Shown here: piece after piece, positions 10,229 through 19,890 of the stretch | Layout of the letters: each line of letters starts with the position of its first letter | Numbering within the stretch: position 1 is the first letter of the stretch | Assembly (NCBI GenBank): GCA_910592205.1 | Contig: CAJVPJ010000252.1 | Location: 1-31,965, forward strand | Direction of reading: 5' to 3' | Length of the DNA stretch: 31,965 nucleotides | Origin: Paraglomus occultum | Lineage: Eukaryota; Glomeromycota; Glomeromycetes; Paraglomerales; Paraglomeraceae | The notes under the pieces: generated by a model | Seen by the model: only the letters and a program-made list of their open reading frames with translations | What the model was told of the DNA's origin: nothing | The model's database searches: none | Translations under genes and position numbers: made by a program

Positions 10229-10510
10229 CTACCCCCCATCTGACGGTTGAGGCAATTTTTGATCGAATGACAGCCCGTGCTTGTACGAAATTTCTAAATG
10301 CTCACTACTTCTCAGACATTGTAAATATCGAATCAGATATTGTATAGTTTTGGGTTGGACAAACAGCACGGTTGCACGTTTCTTTGCAGGTATTATATCG
10401 TCTTCATATTCAGTGAACAAATGTCAGCACAGCGTGGATTCCGTTGCAGATGTGGCTCTACCTATCTTCCCTGCCACGTCGTCTGCATAATAAAGCCAGT
10501 AGGGACATTT
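10229..10510 (-). pseudogene. Minus-strand remnant with a YADD motif (possible reverse transcriptase)
   Basis: A frame reading YYADDVAGKI (10492-10463) continues after one TGA (10424-10426) into DDIIPAKKRATVLFVQP and YLIRYLQCLRSSEHLEISYK, ending at TAG (10229). YADD is the catalytic box of reverse transcriptases, but no other RT block is visible upstream. A 60-nt GTAGAG...GAAG segment (10461-10402), with CTGAC inside, could be an intron that removes the stop in phase. A LINE-type remnant is possible. A chance YADD is equally plausible. Confidence 0.2.
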
Positions 10511-10676
10511 AAATAATTGTCATATCTAAACCCACCGATTGTATATAATACTTGTGGTCATTTGCATGAAGATGCCGTGATGAGAACACAGGGTACGTTC
10601 CTATTTTGCACAAACAACAGTTATACACATATAAAACGTCTACTCTGCATTACGATGAGAATGAGATCATGTCAAT

Positions 10677-10913
10677 TTAACACGGAGATAAACCGGAGAT
10701 AAACTTCTTTCTTTTTTTGTACTGCATGGAAAATAAAGTACCAATTATGTTGGTTTGATGTATCGCTTTGACATAGTATCTTTCTTGGGAGACTGTGTCA
10801 CCTATGAATGTAAGATGCCGTCTCAACGTAAGGGTCATTAGATCCAAAATTAGTTCGGCAGTGCAGGAGTAATATTTATGTTCTTCAACTGATTGCATCA
10901 TAATCCTATGCAT
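10677..10913 (-). CDS. Small open frame, unknown (78 aa)
   Basis: ATG at 10913 opens a frame to TAA at 10677 that includes MMQSVEEHKYYSCTAELIL, RRHLTFIGDTVSQERYYVK and a basic KKRKK near the end. A GTGAGT donor-like site lies just upstream, so this could be a downstream exon. No family is recognised, and the length alone is weak evidence. Confidence 0.22.
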   Translation of the reverse strand: MHRIMMQSVEEHKYYSCTAELILDLMTLTLRRHLTFIGDTVSQERYYVKAIHQTNIIGTLFSMQYKKRKKFISGLSPC

Positions 10914-11312
10914 AAACAATACTCACTTGTTTCGCCTACCTCCAAATCGCTGGGAACCCCAAAACTAAAAAAGGCGCATAAAATCTAAGCGTTTTGATTG
11001 GAAATTGAATATACAAATTCACATGATTGTTGGACAAACATTCCCTTCTCTCACTACACGTTGATGCCGATAACCAGTGCGGCATCGGGTAGAATCGAAA
11101 ATGACACGTTCAAATATATGTATTTTCTTTATTATTGGGCTAAATGGTAAAGTAAAGTAAATCTATATTGCCTTTGTTTCGCCAAAAGTGATATATTTTA
11201 ATTGAATGGAAACGGAAATGGCGCAGAGTTATGGATGCATTTAATTTCCAGTTTTCAACATCAATAATAATAATTTGTTTTGTATTGAATGTTCTATTTC
11301 TATTGTACTTTT

Positions 11313-11317
11313 TATAT
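11313..11317 (+). promoter_or_regulatory. Putative TATA element of the second Sel1 gene
   Basis: TATAT in the context TTTTTATATCC lies about 100 bp before the ATG at 11416, similar in spacing to the first Sel1 gene. Positional pattern only. A second TATA-like motif (ACTATACGTATAAAC) lies near 11370. Confidence 0.25.
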
Positions 11318-11415
11318 CCAGATACACATAAATACACAAGTTTCCCCCCGAGGGGGCGACATCCCAGACTATACGTATAAACACATATCTACAATTCACC
11401 ACACGACTTATCCTC

Positions 11416-12492
11416 ATGATGGTTACCTCAAAGCGCGAATTAGAAATGTATCGAAGGGCTGCCGAACCAGCAGACGCCGAGGCGCTATGTCGCTTAGGAG
11501 ATTGTTACAAGACCGGGAATGGCGTCAGAAGGGACGCGAAAGAAGCCGTTCGCTTCTATCAGCAGGCCGCCCGACTAGGTCATGTCATAGCAATACACAA
11601 TTTGGCCTTGTGTTATTCGAACGGAGAAGGCATTCAAAAAAACGAACAGACAGCGTTTTTATTACTTCAAGTCGCAGCGAGGAGAAGTAAAAATGCCGAG
11701 ACATGTCATCTACTAGGAACGTTTTACGAAAGGGGATGCGGCGTGGACGCCGACTACGGCAAGGCCGTTGAATTATACCAAACATCAGCTGGCGAGGGCG
11801 TCATCCAAGCGCAGCTGGATCTCGCAAGATGTTATGACAAAGGAATCGGAGTTCCAGTAGATAAAGAAAAGGCGTTTGAGTTATATCGCATAGCAGCTGA
11901 CCAAGGATGTGCAGTCGCACAATTTTCGATCGGCTTACGATATCTGTCCGGAGACGGTGTAGCAAAAGACGAACGGAAAGCAGCGCAACAATTGCGAGCG
12001 GCTGCTCGACAAGGGCTTGCGGAAGCACAACATCACGTTGGTATGGGTTATTTAGTCGGCACCCCTGGCAAAAACGAGCGAAAGGCAACCAAGCTAATTA
12101 AAAAAGCCGCAAAGCAAGGATATGCACCTGCAGTATTTTCTCTTGGATTATGTTACAGTGAAGGCATTGGCGTAAGCCAAGACACGCGACTGGCCGTAAA
12201 ATTGTATCATGCAGCCGCTAAAAGTGGGATTGTGGGGGCTCTATATATTCTCGCTATATGCTATCGTAACGGGGTTGAAGTAGAACAAGACATGCAAACT
12301 GCCCTCCAGTTATATCACATGGCGGCACTCCGAGGACACGCACAAGCACAATACGATCTTGGTCAATGCTACGAAAATGGAATCGGAGTGGAGAGAGATG
12401 AACAGACGGCAATGGAGTTGTATGAATTAGCAGCAGAGCTAGGATTTGCGGATGCGCAATTTGCCATCTTTATGAAAATTGACCTGAATTAG
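11416..12492 (+). CDS. Sel1-like repeat protein (358 aa)
   Basis: An intact 358-codon frame from ATG (a second ATG follows at 11419) to TAG. It consists almost wholly of ten Sel1-like repeats of 35-37 residues, with no other domain, signal peptide or membrane segment. Repeat boundaries are marked by the G-x-G-V/I turn followed by D or N: NGVRRD, EGIQKN, CGVDAD, IGVPVD, DGVAKD, IGVSQD, VEVEQD, IGVERD. Core helices carry the usual AAxxGxxxAQ pattern (AADQGCAVAQ, AALRGHAQAQYDLGQCYENG). The sixth repeat is slightly short (GTPGKN), and the tenth is truncated before its turn. Sel1 proteins act as adaptors in signalling or protein quality control; no partner is shown here. It is the full-length paralogue of the 195-aa gene upstream, and a decayed third member lies about 1.1 kb downstream on the same strand. 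Confidence 0.93.
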   Translation: MMVTSKRELEMYRRAAEPADAEALCRLGDCYKTGNGVRRDAKEAVRFYQQAARLGHVIAIHNLALCYSNGEGIQKNEQTAFLLLQVAARRSKNAETCHLLGTFYERGCGVDADYGKAVELYQTSAGEGVIQAQLDLARCYDKGIGVPVDKEKAFELYRIAADQGCAVAQFSIGLRYLSGDGVAKDERKAAQQLRAAARQGLAEAQHHVGMGYLVGTPGKNERKATKLIKKAAKQGYAPAVFSLGLCYSEGIGVSQDTRLAVKLYHAAAKSGIVGALYILAICYRNGVEVEQDMQTALQLYHMAALRGHAQAQYDLGQCYENGIGVERDEQTAMELYELAAELGFADAQFAIFMKIDLN

Positions 12493-13563
12493 ATCAATTG
12501 CAATATGAAGACAGGAGAATGAAAACAGATCGGTTCTTATTGTTCAATGTAAATACTTTGATTGTCTATTATGTATCTTGACCTAAATTTTTAATTGATG
12601 TATGTATGTAAATGTAGTCATAACAATTTTGGCAAAACGGTAAGCGATTTAAGAGGTTATGACAACGAGTAGAAAATTCCTATGGTGGGTGTGATTTGTC
12701 AAATACGGGGTTTTTCCTTCTGCAATTGTTAAACAGTGAAGCCAGCTACAATAACCAGGGTTAAAATCTCAGGAATTGTCTTTAACACTGTAATTTGGAG
12801 GCATTAAAGAAACAGTATGGTCAATTTTACTGTTAACATAACCATGTAAACACGTGTCAAACATAATAAACATACCCTCATCCTAAAAGTAGCAACTTTC
12901 GCTGATTACTATCTTTGAGCATAAATATCACATGATTGTTGATCGTATTTTTATGCATTGAATATGAAAGGCTGTGCTTAGTTTAACTATTACCTACTTC
13001 ATTGAAAGGGTGCATTGCACCCTTTTGGTTGTCGGCATTCGTGCCGTATTCGGTTCTGAGAGAATCGCACACTAAAAAACTGCATTCGCTGGCTTACGAA
13101 CAGACCGTTTCAAGGCATGTCAATACGCCAGTACGTATACAATAATAATAAAGGCACTTTCCCCAATTACGACATTTACTTTATAGATAATAGATTTTAT
13201 AGGAATATAGAGGGTGAACGAAAGAAAGAAATGAATAGAACTGGTCGATATGTGGCGGGCGATGGTTGACGGTGATATGAAGGAGCAGAGGTTTCAATAT
13301 AGGGCCACGGATCCTAACAGATTCTAACATCACATCAATCTTGTTTCGTTCTATAACATAGCAACTATAAAGCCACCGCTTTAATGGCCTAATGTCTTTG
13401 ACAAGCCGAACATCTCAAAACTCTTGACAATGGCGTTATTTAAGCAGGAAATAATACTAGTTAACACGGGTTCATAAATGGTAATTAGTTGGAGAGTCAT
13501 GTTACGGACATGTTTCTGTTGTAAGATAATAAGTTACCCATCCGAATGACTTCCTTTTTTTAG
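12493..13563. other. Intergenic, no gene seen
   Basis: AT-rich sequence between the intact and decayed Sel1 genes. It holds one perfect short palindrome (13005-13025, listed separately). It ends in a pyrimidine tract and TTTAG at 13563 that looks like a 3' splice site for the next block. Confidence 0.4.
13005..13025. repeat. Perfect 10-bp inverted repeat
   Basis: AAAGGGTGCA, one T, then TGCACCCTTT. It could form a compact hairpin or be a symmetrical binding site. It stands alone, with no gene at its edge, so no function is assigned. Confidence 0.6.
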
Positions 13564-14195
13564 GTAAGGGCTATGGCAATCCCAACATTAGCGCAACTGA
13601 ACCAATCTCCCCACTCGGCCCAAGAATACAAGCACCCTGCTGCCATCAAGTCCGCTCTTCTATAATTAAACTACCAGACAACACTCCATCCGACTTTACC
13701 ATCCACCAGTCTCAGTAGTCCCTAGACTATCGAGAATGCACCGTCAACGAATCTTTGGAATGGCGATGTCGAGAATTCATCGCCCTTACTTCGGCTAAGC
13801 TTTCCGACAAAGTCTCAGACGACATTGAGTACAGTGACTGCTTGGTCTGAATTTATTCCAGAAAGTGGGAGATGAATAGTCGAGTGCCGAAACTGCTTCA
13901 AAAGATTTGGCTTTATAACTCAAAGAGCATCATTGCAGGTTTGTTACAAGCTCATGAAAATAATATTTTGAATCTACGCTTTCTTGATTATTGTCATTAC
14001 GTCTTTTCTCATACTGTTTTTTTTTTGTTTTACCCCAGATGCCCTTTTTTCTTACATCTTTCCTCACCTTGTGAAACAGATTATACGCGTAAATTTGTCA
14101 AACGGTTGGGCCAAATGGGTGATAAACTCCATCTAAGGCTAAATATTTGTGAGAGAACAAGTACCGTGAGAGCAAGAACTTTGAAAAGAGAGTAA
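13564..14195 (+). pseudogene. Decayed N-terminal part of a Sel1-module gene
   Basis: Directly after a TTTTTTTAG acceptor-like site, one frame reads KGYGNPNISATEPISPLG, then SLEWRCREFIALTSAKLSDK, and runs to TAA (14193-14195). It is about 210 codons with only TAG (13719) and TGA (13848) inside, where about 14 stops are expected. A T-rich stretch from GTTTGT near 13939 to CCCCAG near 14038 could be an intron within it. The end (RTLKRE) connects through a one-base shift to SKTARE and the Sel1 repeats that follow. No domain is recognised in this part. Confidence 0.5.
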
Positions 14196-14545
14196 AACAG
14201 CACGTGAAATTGTCGAACAAAACTACCGTACGGCAGCAAATTATTATCAAAAAGCTGCAGCACAAGGCCATCTCCTGGCACCAATATACTCTGGCTTGTT
14301 TTTATTAAAAAAACGATCGGAAAGCCTTCGAGCTGTATCAGACGACGGCCAATAAAGGCCTTACAGTGGGTATTCGCAACCTTTCTATCTGTTTATATCA
14401 TGAGATCGGTGTTGGATTAAATTGTGTCGATCGCTTCCACTTTCACCATCATCTCCAAGTTCCAGATGCACAAAGCTATGCGATTAGAACAGCTTGCAAG
14501 TATGCAACAATGGTAATGGTTAATCACGAGAAAAATAGAAGTTGA
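14196..14545 (+). pseudogene. Broken Sel1-repeat segment
   Basis: Clear Sel1-repeat sequence in two frames. The first reads YRTAANYYQKAAAQGHLLAP and ends in a run of seven A (about 14307-14313). After a single-base shift at that run it continues as DRKAFELYQTTANKGL and then YHEIGVGLN, which preserves repeat order. A TGA ends the frame at 14543-14545. The shift at a homopolymer could be a true frameshift or an assembly error, but stops elsewhere in the block favour a pseudogene. The repeats most resemble the KAFELYxxAA type of the 358-aa neighbour. Confidence 0.75.
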
Positions 14546-14913
14546 TAACTATCAGCAAAACAATGTTCAACTCGACAGCAAAGCAGTTGAAGAATTGAAT
14601 GATATTCACAACGACAAGTTAAAGGAAGTTGTTAAAGGACAAGCATAAGAAGATGTACATGTCCTGACGGCAAATCGAACCAGGCATTAAAAGCGATAGG
14701 TCAAACGTCATCAAAGATGACATGCATAAAACCATTATGTGGCATTTTGAGATTTACAATAATAAAAAAGACTTGTAGATTACTGATACAGCAGGCAGAA
14801 GAAAAGAGGATTAGTTAAAAAAATGTCATGCTGATAAAAATATGGTAGTTGCAGAGGTTACCAATAAAGAAAAAATTATCACTGGAATATTTGAACTCAT
14901 CGCGGCTGAATAA
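14498..14913 (+). pseudogene. Copy A of a duplicated C-terminal module
   Basis: Similar to 25451-25750 in both bases and reading. It starts at the ATGGTAATGGTTAATCACGAG stretch and continues through VEELNDIHNDKLKEVVKGQ. After a one-base shift one frame runs through KKMYMS, TGA (14665-14667), RQIEP, VIKDDMHKTIMWHFEIYN, two TAG codons, and NKEKIITGIFELIAAE to TAA (14911-14913). The TGA aligns with TGG in copy B (CISWRQIE). In this copy the module follows Sel1 repeats. The function of the module is unknown to me. Confidence 0.7.
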
Positions 14914-15711
14914 AATCTCTCGCGAAAATACAACACATTGTTGACGGCACTGTGACGTCAAATGATGTAATGATATATATTTAACTAATGAGAAGGAAGC
15001 TTCCGCGTTCCCGATATTGTTATTATCATTTTTATGATTAATATTTACGCCAAGTTAAAATTAACTTTCTACTGTTATACAAATCCACGTGCAAATTTTC
15101 TGCACGAGAAATCTGCTCTTATTCACACAATCTTTATAGGTGTCGAAATCAATCAAGAGGTTTGTCTGCAGAATTTCCTTGACCCTCTAACGCGTTTTCT
15201 CCAATCTTTTTGTTTTAACCGATGTGGTTCTTTACTTTGGGAATAATTCTCAACGCGTCTGGTGACCTAAAGCGCTCTCTACAGTTGTCCCGCTGAAGAA
15301 TTGGAAGAACCAATATAAAGCTTTAATACTTAAACACGAAACAATTTCTGCATTCGCGGATGGTGAATTAAAGACTATTCTAAAATTGCACGAATAAACA
15401 AAACCAAATTTACGGCAGCTACTCTGTTCTCAGAAGATTGTGCGCAAGAACGAGACCGCGAATGAACCAGAGCAGATGCAATTGACGTATATCGGTTCAA
15501 AGCGTTTCCATCTCATCTGTTGATACTGCTTATTCGTCAGGGATTGTTCAGGCTTGTAGTACGAATCTGGCAGAATATTTTGTTTGGGACAAGTGGACAA
15601 GCATCGATCGGAAAGAAGAGTATACAGTCTTTGTTACCACAATTTTAACAAATACATACACTGAGTTATTATTAGTCTTATTGCAAAAAAGAACAAATGA
15701 AAGCAGAGACC
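14914..15711 (+). pseudogene. Further decayed coding pieces
   Basis: Protein-like fragments in shifting plus-strand frames. 15034-15246 is open for 70 codons from an ATG. About 15285-15526 reads LKNWKNQYKALILKHETISA, a TAA, then PNLRQLLCSQKIVRKNETAN to TGA. About 15500-15718 reads SSVDTAYSSGIVQACSTNL and AEYFVWDKWTSIDRKEEY to TAA. These may be the downstream end of the same broken gene or a separate one. No family is recognised. Confidence 0.3.
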
Positions 15712-15994
15712 AATTATAAAATTAATGTAAATAATTCTTTTAAGACATTATATATACATGTTAAATATAAAACTCATTTTAACTCTATCTAGTGAACATT
15801 GTTTGCAAAAAGAAGCAATAAAGCAAAGCAAATAGTCTAAACGCTTCTCAATTATAAAAGTTAATGTAAATAATTCTTTTAAGACATTATATATACATGT
15901 TAAATATAAAGCTCATTTTAACTCTATCTAGTGAACATTGTTGTCCTTATTTGCAAAGCAAATAGTCTAAACGCTTCTCAATTATAAAATTAAC
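15712..15994. repeat. Tandem duplication, units of 138 and 130 bp
   Basis: The unit starting AATTATAAA at 15712 recurs at 15850, and its first 12-15 bases recur at 15980. Most of the unit is identical between copies. The copies differ mainly by an indel around TTTGCAAAAAGAAGC versus TTGTCCTTATTTGC. This indicates a recent slippage or unequal exchange event in the space between two decayed genes. Confidence 0.9.
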
Positions 15995-16130
15995 TTTCAA
16001 GAACACAACAAATGTATCAAAGTGGAATGGAGTGGGAGGATGTTCAGTGGTGATGGCCGGGGATGAGATATCCCCGTTAAATTGTTGGCTCAAAGTGGAT
16101 GTGAACTGGGAGGAGTTTCGGTGGCTTTCC

Positions 16131-17056
16131 TCATTCTCTTTCAAATGGCTTCAACAAGTGTGACATACAAACCTCCTGTAGCGATGACAGTATGACGTCC
16201 ATACCCTGACATAGCTTATCTAAATTGCCCGATCGGCAAGTATATAGTTCATACTTAATAATAAAGTCTCTAAGTTCACTGCCCACGAACTCCCCCAGCT
16301 GATTCCCACCCAAATCTATCTCTACTCCGTATGCCAACAGATCCTCTGGTATGTCAGTCTTTTTTAACAATACATCATCCCTCCCCTTCAACCACTCCAG
16401 TATCTCCTGTAACTTTGGAGGAAAATCGCTGACAGCATCTTCCTCGTCAGTTTCCGCACCAAACACATAGTCTAATACATACGGAGCAAGCCACATCGGC
16501 CCGGGAAGGTCATGAAAGTTATTGTCCAGCCTAACATCTTCCCAAACCTTCCCAGGTATGATGCGCTTGCTGGCCGCCTACTTACTGTCCGACTTTCAAA
16601 TACTCTCCCCAACTTACGACAACTCCATTCTCTCGCCTTGTCCCAAAATGTTTGGACAGTATCTTTAATGCCACCCCCTATGTCTATTACATCTTCCATA
16701 CTAAATTCAACGCCTGTGGATGTGATTTGCTGCAGCGCCTTTCGAATGTCAACATCGCTCAGCTTATAGTGATCGAGAATGGCTCGGCCGAAGCGATTCG
16801 CGGAGTTTTAGCTCATCGTCTTCCTCTGTTTTTGCGAGGGAGATGGCAGACGACCTGTTAATGTTTGGTGTCTCAAGGAGTGAAGAACGCCGTTAAGCGT
16901 GTTTGCTTTATCACTTATTGATGTACGCTCCACTTTCTTCTTTTCTAAGCCTGCTGAATTAGTACTGGGAGATACACCCTCAAAGAAGTTGCTTTGCGAA
17001 TGAGTTTTAAAAGACGATAATTGAAAAAAATTGTTTTGGGCTTGTTCGCTTCTCAT
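16131..17056 (-). pseudogene. Minus-strand gene with one internal stop and a possible 38-nt intron, unknown family
   Basis: ATG at 17056 opens a frame that reads to 16586 with a single TAA (16808-16810) in 157 codons. It includes RFGRAILDHYKLSDVDIRK and MEDVIDIGGGIKDTVQTFW. At 16585 a perfect GTAAGT begins a 38-nt segment ending in GGAAG (16548). Removing it joins the frame in phase 0 to VWEDVRLDNNFHDLPGPMW and an acidic helical C-terminal part (LQEILEWLKGRDDVLLKK; TGA at 16131). GC is well above the flanks. A 38-nt intron is short, so a frameshift is the alternative. An intron covering the TAA is possible, but its donor would be weak (GTCGTC). No domain is recognised; a Crinkler-type effector crossed my mind without firm support. 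Confidence 0.55.
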
Positions 17057-17708
17057 GTGAAATCAATGTCTTAAATAAAAATTTCGACAATGGAATTGTG
17101 ACATTGTTCACATTACACAGTATTAAGTATTACGGAGCACAAACTTTGATACCGATATAACTTTCACTTTTGTTTAACTTTCCGATTTGTGTTAATTATA
17201 ATGCGATGATGGTACGCTGAATATCACAAAATGCGGGAAAAAATGGCTATAGCGATGCTTGGGGTCACCATAACAAGTTTTCATACTAACAAAAAGTCGA
17301 AACCCATTTGGATAGTTGCAGGCAATTAATTAAGACAAGGATGTCGAGTTTACTCTTGCTGTATACGAAATACAGTAATTGCAAAAGCTTGAATAAATAT
17401 TTTACTATTGGTATCCAGAATGCAAAAGAGCAGAACAATGTATTCGCTTATATACTTTTCTCACAAAAAAAGTTTGCAAATAGCATTGCTCTTGTGAAGC
17501 GGCCTAATTAATAAAAAAATATCGATGGATTCAGAAGTGACATTTTCTTGCATTATAAAAATAAGTAGAGACAATAATACTATTATCGCAAAAAACCAAT
17601 CGCCAAGAAACGTTATTTTCGCGACCGTGTTAAATATGACATTTGCATTAGAATAGTTTATTAAATTCTAATACAAGCCCGTAATAAATATATCTCCTAT
17701 TGACAATA
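17057..17708. other. AT-rich, no gene seen
   Basis: Spacer between the minus-strand broken gene and the nested transposons. It has short frames only, and nothing in it is supportable. Confidence 0.4.
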
Positions 17709-17967
17709 CACCCCCCTGCCAAAAGTATAACGGTACGAGATTTCACTAGTGAAACATATAAAATATCGAAATTTTCAAATCGCTAACTTTCCACATCTTC
17801 TCGAACCAGATAACTGTAGTTTTAAGTGAGAGATATTAGCAATTTAAGAATATTACTGTTGCATGTGAGAAGGAGATGAAAGTTTTACATGCTAAATTTA
17901 AATGATCGACATAAATCGTATTAATATTAATACTTTTTGTTGAGAGTATAGACAGCAATTGGTAATA

Positions 17968-18699
17968 CACTTGCCCGAAATAAGTAACGGACTCCCTTTA
18001 ATTTTAGTTTGCAGAATACACTACACAATAATTTATTCATATGTTGTTGAGTAACTTTCTGGGAATTTATTACATGTTTAATATTTGGTTGGCCAGCCGT
18101 TATTGGCGATACATGCTTCAATCCTTCTTGGCATGCTTTTAATTAAATCCATATATACGGATTCCGGAATTTTGGCCCACTCCTCCAGTAAAGCACTTTC
18201 TAAGTCTGTAATAGTTTGGGGGCTTTTTTGAACGCTTTCGAAGCCGACGTTCCAACTCTGACCACAAATGTTCGATTGGATTCAAGTCGGGTGATTGACT
18301 TGGCCAATCGGGCAAAGTTTTAATCTTCTTTGCCACAATCCATTCTTTAACGTCTTTGGCTGTATGGATTGGTGCATTGTCTTGTTGAAACAAATAACCT
18401 TTTTCATTATGTTTTGTAGCAATAAAAACGCTTTATGAAAGCCAATAATTTGGTAACGTTCACTTTCAGTCAAGTCAGAATTTTTACGATTTAACGAACC
18501 TGACGTGTGTTTATATATTGGTCAACTTGGGTTTTTATTTTGTAAACAATCGACGATTAACAGACGCGACGACGCGTAATTTAGTCTACGTATCTACAAA
18601 AACCTAGGCTACAACATATAGAAAGTTTGGAATAATTATTATGTAGTGTATTCTGTAAACTAAAATTAAAGGGGGTCCGTTACTTATTTCGGGTGAGTG
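17968..18699 (-). mobile_element. Nested Tc1-type element, 732 bp, TA target duplication
   Basis: The terminal inverted repeats are about 65 bp: 17968-18032 (CACTTGCCCGAAATAAGTAA...) and 18635-18699, with five differences, all transitions. Both sides carry TA (17966-17967 and 18700-18701), the Tc1/mariner target duplication. It is inserted inside the outer long-TIR element. A full Tc1 is usually about 1.3-1.7 kb; this copy lost the middle of its transposase gene. Confidence 0.92.
18078..18503 (-). pseudogene. Internally deleted Tc1-family transposase
   Basis: Read on the minus strand it has an N-terminal start of the DNA-binding region ([16 protein letters not shown]). It then jumps directly to [18 protein letters not shown] with the second catalytic Asp, followed by [19 protein letters not shown] with the third acidic residue (Glu, 35 residues after the Asp). 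A one-base shift follows at KKPP, then the canonical C-terminus ([38 protein letters not shown], stop 18078-18080). The rest of the helix-turn-helix region and the first catalytic Asp are deleted, so the protein would be inactive. A full Tc1 transposase is about 340 aa. Confidence 0.9.
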
Positions 18700-18863
18700 T
18701 ATCTTAAAATTGCTAGTATCTCTCAATTAAAACTACAGTTTATTTAGCTTTAAAATTTATTGGTACTTGTTCGAGAAGATGTGGAAAGTTAGCGATTTGA
18801 AAATTTCGATATTATATGTTTTACTAGTGAAATCTCGTACCGTATTTATACTTTTGGTATGTG

Positions 18864-19465
18864 GAAAGAGATATACAATGAATAAGAAATAGAAGAAGGA
18901 TCTACTGGAACAGTACTGAAAGCCCTCTCGCTTGCGTTTTAGTAATAGCTTCAGTAGTAGCTTTAGTAGTTGAAGTGTTTGTAAGAAAATAATGAAAAGA
19001 AACAAGATGAACACCGTTATCCCGTAGCTGCATCATCGCCAATATCCATAAGCTAACTGAAATTCCAAACTAAAATAGCAAAAGTCACTTAAATTGGCGT
19101 TTTGTGGCAGTTGGTAATGCGTCTTGCTTCTGGCGATACCATAGATGGCTATCGCTATCTCTTTCTTCGATTAGTAGGAACAACAAGCCATGGGTGCATT
19201 TGCACTTGTCGTGCTGCGAGTGAGTGGTTCGTGCGAGCGACGCAGTTGGTGATGGTGATGCGTTTTCTGATGTGATGGCGATGGTGATGGCGATGCAGCA
19301 TATCGAGAAAGAGCTTTCTCGCAGCAAATTGGAATTCACTTACTGCCGACCTCTTGGACAAATTAGCTGAACCTTGCTGCAGTCAATAGAGTTGCGTTAC
19401 TCAACTGTCTTTATGAATCTATTAGCATTTTTAAAGGCAATCAACCACCGCCCCCGGGAAACTTC
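18864..19465. other. No supported gene; GATGGTGATG-rich stretch
   Basis: Contains a short imperfect trinucleotide-type stretch (about 19245-19300, GATGGTGATG and GATGGCGATGG). It creates His- or Ile/Thr-rich frames on the minus strand, which I treat as low complexity rather than genes. Confidence 0.3.
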
Positions 19466-19890
19466 TCACTGCTCGTTTGTGAAAATATATTTTTCTTGGC
19501 AGGCTTGAACTATTGAGCCGCCTCTATCAAACCGGAGAGTCTGTTCGCCCATCTCCGTCTTCTTCCCTAAGGCTTCTTCATTTTCTTCTTTGTCGTGAAC
19601 CGCGATAAAAGGCTTTGCCCATTTCTTCAACATTAGAATTCCCCTCACTGAACCACAGTACAGCCGCAGGCCGGGGATACTTTATCAGAACCGTTGCCGG
19701 GCGACCATGTTGGAAGTGAGTACCACCCAGCAACAGGTTAAATGCTGCATCCACTTTTACGCCGACACGTTGAAAGCTCCGCCGCATTTCTTTTTTTCCT
19801 CGACCACGAGAAAACAGGTTTCTTCACCACTCAGTTTTAAATGTCCTGTTGAGTGGGATATTGCCGTACGTTGGGCCCTCGGGCAAGTTT
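19466..19890 (-). pseudogene. GC-richer, frame-shifted minus-strand coding block
   Basis: Protein-like reading passes between frames on the minus strand. It begins LSGEETCFLVVEEKKKCGG (about 19840-19770), moves to VKVDAAFNLLLGGTHFQHG and YPRPAAVLWFSEGNSNVEEM (19787-19578), and ends with VHDKEENEEALGKKTEMGEQ to TGA (19466). The pieces overlap by a few codons and read like one protein broken by indels. GC is clearly above the flanks, which also lengthens chance frames. No family is recognised. Confidence 0.3.

Larger units (their letters stand above)
17709..18863. mobile_element. Outer Tc1/mariner-like element with long inverted repeats, split by an inner insertion
   Basis: The left arm from 17709 (CACCCCCCTGCCAAAAGTATAA, preceded by TA) is mirrored by the right arm ending near 18863. 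The shared core, CGGTACGAGATTTCACTAGT through TCTTCTCGAAC, is almost identical. The arms also share ACTGTAGTTTTAA and GAGAGATA next to the inner element. The right arm has about 20 extra bases. Without the inner insertion the element is about 420 bp and has no coding capacity, so it is non-autonomous. Confidence 0.8.

Noticed and set aside
9122-12492. Alternative genetic code (stops read as Gln or Trp) for the whole region
   Set aside because: The two Sel1 genes span 553 codons with ordinary CAA/CAG/TGG use, no internal TAA, TAG or TGA, and normal terminal stops. Any stop is one transition from a Gln, Arg or Trp codon, so the pattern elsewhere is not evidence by itself.
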